In this document: piece after piece, positions 7,257 to 9,610 of the stretch
How positions within the stretch are numbered: position 1 is the stretch's first letter
Layout: each line of letters starts with the position of its first letter
DNA from: Prevotellaceae bacterium
GTDB lineage: Bacteria > Bacteroidota > Bacteroidia > Bacteroidales > Bacteroidaceae
Direction: 5' to 3'
Assembly (NCBI GenBank): GCA_030523505.1
Contig: JAUNIK010000047.1
Location: forward strand, 1,728-11,337
DNA: 9,610 nucleotides
Notes under the pieces: generated by a model
What the model was told of the DNA's origin: nothing
The model's database searches: none
Seen by the model: only the letters and a program-made list of their open reading frames with translations
Made by a program: the position numbers and the translations under genes

Positions 7257-7395
7257 CCCCCTCCATCTCCCCCTCAAAGGGGAGGGAAGCCTCACCCCCT
7301 AACCCCAATTCTTCTGCCCCTACGGAGCGAAGCGCCACCCTTCGGGATGTCGAGCGCTCCCACAAGGCGAGGGGGATTCCATCCGGGGAAGGGTC
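7256..7395. repeat. GC-rich structured intergenic repeat, copy 2 (downstream of clpC)
   Basis: Most of the 194-nt gap between clpC and the next gene is this element. CTCCCC (7267-7272) pairs with GGGGAG (7279-7284), with CCCCT (7270-7274) and AGGGG (7278-7282) as an alternative. Then come TTCTTCTGCCC (7309-7319) and GAGCGAAGCG-like sequence (from 7325), both shared with 2260-2345. GGAGCG (7324-7329) can pair with CGCTCC (7355-7360) around an inner CCC-TTC-GGG hairpin. No T tract follows, so termination of clpC here is not established. The remaining 7396-7441 shows no convincing promoter but has GTCAT words at 7423 and 7429 that continue into the next start region. Confidence 0.7.
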
Positions 7396-7441
7396 TTAGG
7401 TTGGCTTTTCTATCGGAACCCCGTCATCGTCATCGCTAAAT

Positions 7442-7470
7442 TATGTCATTATGTCATTCTGTCTAAAAAA
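7442..7470 (+). repeat. Start-codon-spanning repeat, copy 2
   Basis: Matches 2369-2397 at 28 of 29 bases, covering leader, ATG (7451) and the MSFCLK codons. Here the A run that follows is eight bases long (7465-7472) instead of six. GTCAT occurs at 7445 and 7453, and also upstream at 7423 and 7429, suggesting a short iterated word. Confidence 0.8.
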
Positions 7471-8704
7471 AATAATATTCGCTTTAGCTTTCACTATCGC
7501 CCTCCCTTGCGAAGCTCAGGAGACTGCATTCAACAAGCTCTATGTACCTGAGCAGAAGGACTCCATAGCAGTTGGCAAACTCGCTATCGATGTGGATGCT
7601 CTGGCATTCTTCCGCGATAACGAATACGACTCCGATATAACCAAAGGCTACACCCTGCCTGGAGCATGGGTGCGACCATCGGTGCAATATAATCCTCTCG
7701 GTAATATACATCTCGAACTGGGTGTCTCGGCTCTGTTTTTCTCTGGCGCCAATAAGTACCCATGCTACTCCTTCCACGACATACCGATGTGGAAAGGCGA
7801 ACAATACCAGAAAGGTTGCCACCTATTGCCGTGGGTTAGGGCCGACTTCAAGGCCAGTCATTTCAACTTCGTTTTAGGCAATATCTACGGTGGTGCCAAC
7901 CACGATTTTTCTACTCCTTTGTACAACAAAGAACAGATGCTGCTTGCCGATCCGGAGATGGGATTCCAGATTCTGTTCAAAGACCGCCATTTCCGTGGCG
8001 ACGCATATATCGACTGGCAGAGTTTCCAGTTCCGCAACGACAACCATCAGGAGGTCTTCACCGTGGGAGTATCCACAAAGACCACACCGTTCGACCGCCC
8101 TACCCTACGCGATTTCTCCGTAAAAGCAAGCCTGCTGATACAACACCGAGGTGGCGAGATGGATGTTCCGTCACGTCCTGTCCAAACTAACCACAATGCC
8201 CTGTTAGGCATCCTCTGGGAGAAGGATTTCAAAGCAGGATTCTTCAATAGTCTCGCTGCCGAAGCCGACGTGCTGGGATGTTTCCAGCAGACCGGTCATC
8301 TGTGGCATTTCGAAAGTGGTGCAGCCTACAACGCGTCGGTCACAGCCAACTATCTCAACGGTTTCCACACCCAGTTAGGATTCTTCGCAGCACCGTCAAA
8401 TTTCATCAGTCTCTACGGCAATCCATATTTCTCAACCGTCAGCACAAAAAACGAGGGAGAGTATTATTCTGGCACGAAGAACGCCTACCTTGACTTCGGC
8501 TATGCTCGCACCTTCGCCAAGACCTATACTATTGGTGCCAGTCTCGAGATGTTCAGTGTCCACACCGGCAATACCAACATCATCCCGACATCAAGTCCAA
8601 ACACCGGAGATGTTACCCTCAGCACCCTCCCCGGCAAGAGCGAGTTCAATTTTGCCTTCGGAGTTTACATGCGAATAAATCCATCGTTTATATTAGGAAA
8701 ATAA
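7451..8704 (+). CDS. Putative outer-membrane beta-barrel protein of unknown function
   Basis: I do not recognise a named family. The 417-residue protein has a signal peptide (basic SFCLKK, hydrophobic IIFALAFTIALP, probable cleavage CEA before Q23). After that there are no helical membrane segments. The mature part is rich in alternating polar and hydrophobic/aromatic stretches such as NIHLELGVSALFFSG, HFNFVLGNIYGGANH, HTQLGFFAAPSNFISLYG, YLDFGYARTFAKTYTIGASLEMF and FNFAFGVYMRINPSFIL. These look like amphipathic beta strands with short turns. This suggests an outer-membrane barrel of perhaps 14-18 strands, but that number is a guess. The last residue is K, not the aromatic residue usual for BAM substrates, although FIL sits just before it. 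The start is ATG 7451 within a shared repeat. It ends at a strong terminator and converges on the lipoprotein gene. A periplasmic beta-sandwich or sugar-binding protein is an alternative. Confidence 0.75.
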   Translation: MSFCLKKIIFALAFTIALPCEAQETAFNKLYVPEQKDSIAVGKLAIDVDALAFFRDNEYDSDITKGYTLPGAWVRPSVQYNPLGNIHLELGVSALFFSGANKYPCYSFHDIPMWKGEQYQKGCHLLPWVRADFKASHFNFVLGNIYGGANHDFSTPLYNKEQMLLADPEMGFQILFKDRHFRGDAYIDWQSFQFRNDNHQEVFTVGVSTKTTPFDRPTLRDFSVKASLLIQHRGGEMDVPSRPVQTNHNALLGILWEKDFKAGFFNSLAAEADVLGCFQQTGHLWHFESGAAYNASVTANYLNGFHTQLGFFAAPSNFISLYGNPYFSTVSTKNEGEYYSGTKNAYLDFGYARTFAKTYTIGASLEMFSVHTGNTNIIPTSSPNTGDVTLSTLPGKSEFNFAFGVYMRINPSFILGK

Positions 8705-8743
8705 AAAAACAGCCCGGGAGTTTTATTACACTCTCGGGCTGTT
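8703..8743. terminator. Bidirectional intrinsic terminator between convergent genes
   Basis: A 13-bp stem pairs 8708-8720 (AACAGCCCGGGAG) with 8731-8743 (CTCTCGGGCTGTT), with a single G-T wobble and a 10-nt loop. Read on the minus strand, the stem is followed by seven T (complement of A at 8703-8709), an ideal terminator for the lipoprotein gene ending at 8816. On the plus strand it begins at the stop codon of the barrel gene but is followed by ATGATG rather than a T tract, so it should be weaker in that direction. Confidence 0.85.
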
Positions 8744-8770
8744 ATGATGATATTACCAAGCCAACTTCAT

Positions 8771-8806
8771 CCTCATCCCCTCGGGGAGGTTGGGAGTGGG
8801 TCGGCC
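8771..8806. repeat. C/G-rich repeat fragment, inverted orientation
   Basis: CCCC (8777-8780) pairs with GGGG (8783-8786), flanked by CCTC and AGG, followed by TTGGGAGTGGG. Its reverse complement (CCCACTCCCAACCTCCCC...) has the composition of the elements at 2260 and 7257, placed here downstream of a minus-strand gene. It therefore also lies 3' of a gene in the gene's own orientation. Confidence 0.55.
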
Positions 8807-8815
8807 GGTTAAGGC

Positions 8816-9535
8816 TTACTGCACTCTCGCCAAATCGAAACCGATACGTACACCGTCGTAGTTTGAAGTGAGGCTGGTGATGTTCGAAACGGTTGCATTG
8901 CCACTCATGGCACCGATGGTCTGGAGGATTGTGAGAATCTTCTTTGACTCGAACAACAGAGCGATACCGTTTGAGTTCTGCTTTACGAAACCATTGAGGG
9001 TGTAAGCCTGAACACCAAGAATCGAGAGGTTTAGGTTGATTGCCTGTGATGCCTCGTCGAAGGTGTATGTACCAGTGAGTTTCTTGCCCAAAAGCATTGC
9101 CTGGAATGTACCGTCCTGGGCGAAGGAGAATGCGGTGTTGTTTGACTTGAAACCAATCTTATTATAATATGTAGTGAGCTTCTCTTTGCATGTTGCAGCA
9201 ACGACCTCACCACCAGCGTTTGCCAATGTCTTCTGCGATGTGAAGGCACATCCTGGATTGAGATAAGCCCATGAACCAATGAGGTTTGCCTGCGACATCT
9301 TGTCGAGACCGATTACTGATGCAAGAATGTTTCCGAGGTTTGCGCCTGATGTTGCATTGCTAACGAGAGAGCCGAGAATGTTAGCGCCTGTGCTGGCAGC
9401 AGATGAGGCTGCATTACCTACTCCCTGAGCGCCCTGACCCTGAGCGAGAGCACCGAGGAGGGCAGCAGTATTGCCGCCACATGCAGTGAGCATGAGTGTG
9501 CAGACTGAAACGAGTACTACTGATAACTTTTTCAT
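8816..9535 (-). CDS. DUF4923-like lipoprotein
   Basis: A 239-residue protein with a lipoprotein signal MKKLSVVLVSVCTLMLTAC: basic n-region, hydrophobic core and lipobox LTAC, so C19 is the lipidated residue. The residues after it (GGNTAA) lack the acidic surface-export signal seen in some Bacteroidetes lipoproteins, so a periplasm-facing anchor is more likely. Residues about 20-75 are a Gly/Ala/Ser-rich low-complexity linker. The conserved part begins with LIGSWAYLNPGCAF (85-98), followed by LANAGGEVVAATCKEKL, FAQDGTFQAML, GTYTFDEA and NYDGVRIGFDL (225-235). This order matches my memory of the lipocalin-like DUF4923 family common in Bacteroidales, whose function is unknown. C96 and C116 may form a disulfide. 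The gene stands alone on the minus strand, converging on the barrel gene. The family call is from memory of its motifs, not a search. Confidence 0.85.
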   Translation of the reverse strand: MKKLSVVLVSVCTLMLTACGGNTAALLGALAQGQGAQGVGNAASSAASTGANILGSLVSNATSGANLGNILASVIGLDKMSQANLIGSWAYLNPGCAFTSQKTLANAGGEVVAATCKEKLTTYYNKIGFKSNNTAFSFAQDGTFQAMLLGKKLTGTYTFDEASQAINLNLSILGVQAYTLNGFVKQNSNGIALLFESKKILTILQTIGAMSGNATVSNITSLTSNYDGVRIGFDLARVQ

Positions 9536-9554
9536 TTTCTATTCTATTTTTATT

Positions 9555-9587
9555 GTTAAGTAATCGTTAAAAAATAACTTGGTACAA
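9555..9587 (-). promoter_or_regulatory. Possible promoter of the DUF4923-like lipoprotein gene
   Basis: Read on the minus strand, TTGT (complement of 9584-9587) and TACTTAAC (complement of 9555-9562) are separated by 21 nt. This is the rough spacing of the Bacteroidetes -33 TTTG and -7 TAnnTTTG elements. Both elements are imperfect. The region to the ATG is very AT-rich with no Shine-Dalgarno, as usual for the phylum. Confidence 0.3.
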
Positions 9588-9610
9588 TTTCCGCTCAGTT
9601 GATGCGGTAT

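Noticed and set aside
7256..7395. CRISPR array or riboswitch in the long intergenic region
   Set aside because: There are no regularly spaced direct repeats, and I recognise no riboswitch motif. The structure is explained by the dispersed GC-rich repeat also seen at 2260-2345.

Overview
The window looks like chromosomal DNA from a member of the Bacteroidales, most likely Prevotellaceae. The reasons are the family content (class III fructose-bisphosphatase, a glucosaminidase with C-terminal LysM domains, an M64 peptidase, a DUF4923-type lipoprotein), AT-rich gene starts without Shine-Dalgarno sequences, and C/G-rich imperfect palindromes scattered between genes. No 16S or other lineage marker is present, so the genus is an inference.

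Layout: (1) 3-269 (+), C-terminal end of an unrecognised protein. (2) 277-2259 (+), class III fructose-1,6-bisphosphatase, 7 nt downstream and probably co-transcribed with it. (3) 2260-2377, a GC-rich structured repeat. (4) 2378-3316 (+), secreted glucosaminidase with two LysM domains. (5) 3374-4684 (+), secreted M64 metallopeptidase whose signal peptide and last codons lie in repeat-like DNA. (6) 4740-7256 (+), ClpC-type AAA+ unfoldase. (7) 7257-7450, a second, longer GC-rich repeat. (8) 7451-8704 (+), an exported protein that resembles an outer-membrane beta-barrel. (9) 8703-8743, a strong intrinsic terminator between convergent genes. (10) 8816-9535 (-), a DUF4923-like lipoprotein with its probable promoter at the right edge.

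The genes do not form one pathway. fbp is central carbon metabolism (gluconeogenesis), clpC is cytoplasmic protein quality control, and the other four complete genes act in the envelope or outside the inner membrane: peptidoglycan cleavage, proteolysis, a possible outer-membrane protein and a lipoprotein.

I see no defence system, prophage, transposase, CRISPR array, tRNA or rRNA. The most unusual signal is in the DNA around the exported-protein genes. Two unrelated genes (2378 and 7451) share a nearly identical 29-bp segment across the start codon, two (3374 and 7451) share the DNA for the end of the signal peptide, and the C/G-rich repeat reaches into the coding sequence at both ends of the M64 gene. 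This suggests that dispersed repeats contributed start regions and signal peptides to secreted proteins. That is an inference from one window and needs a genome-wide search.
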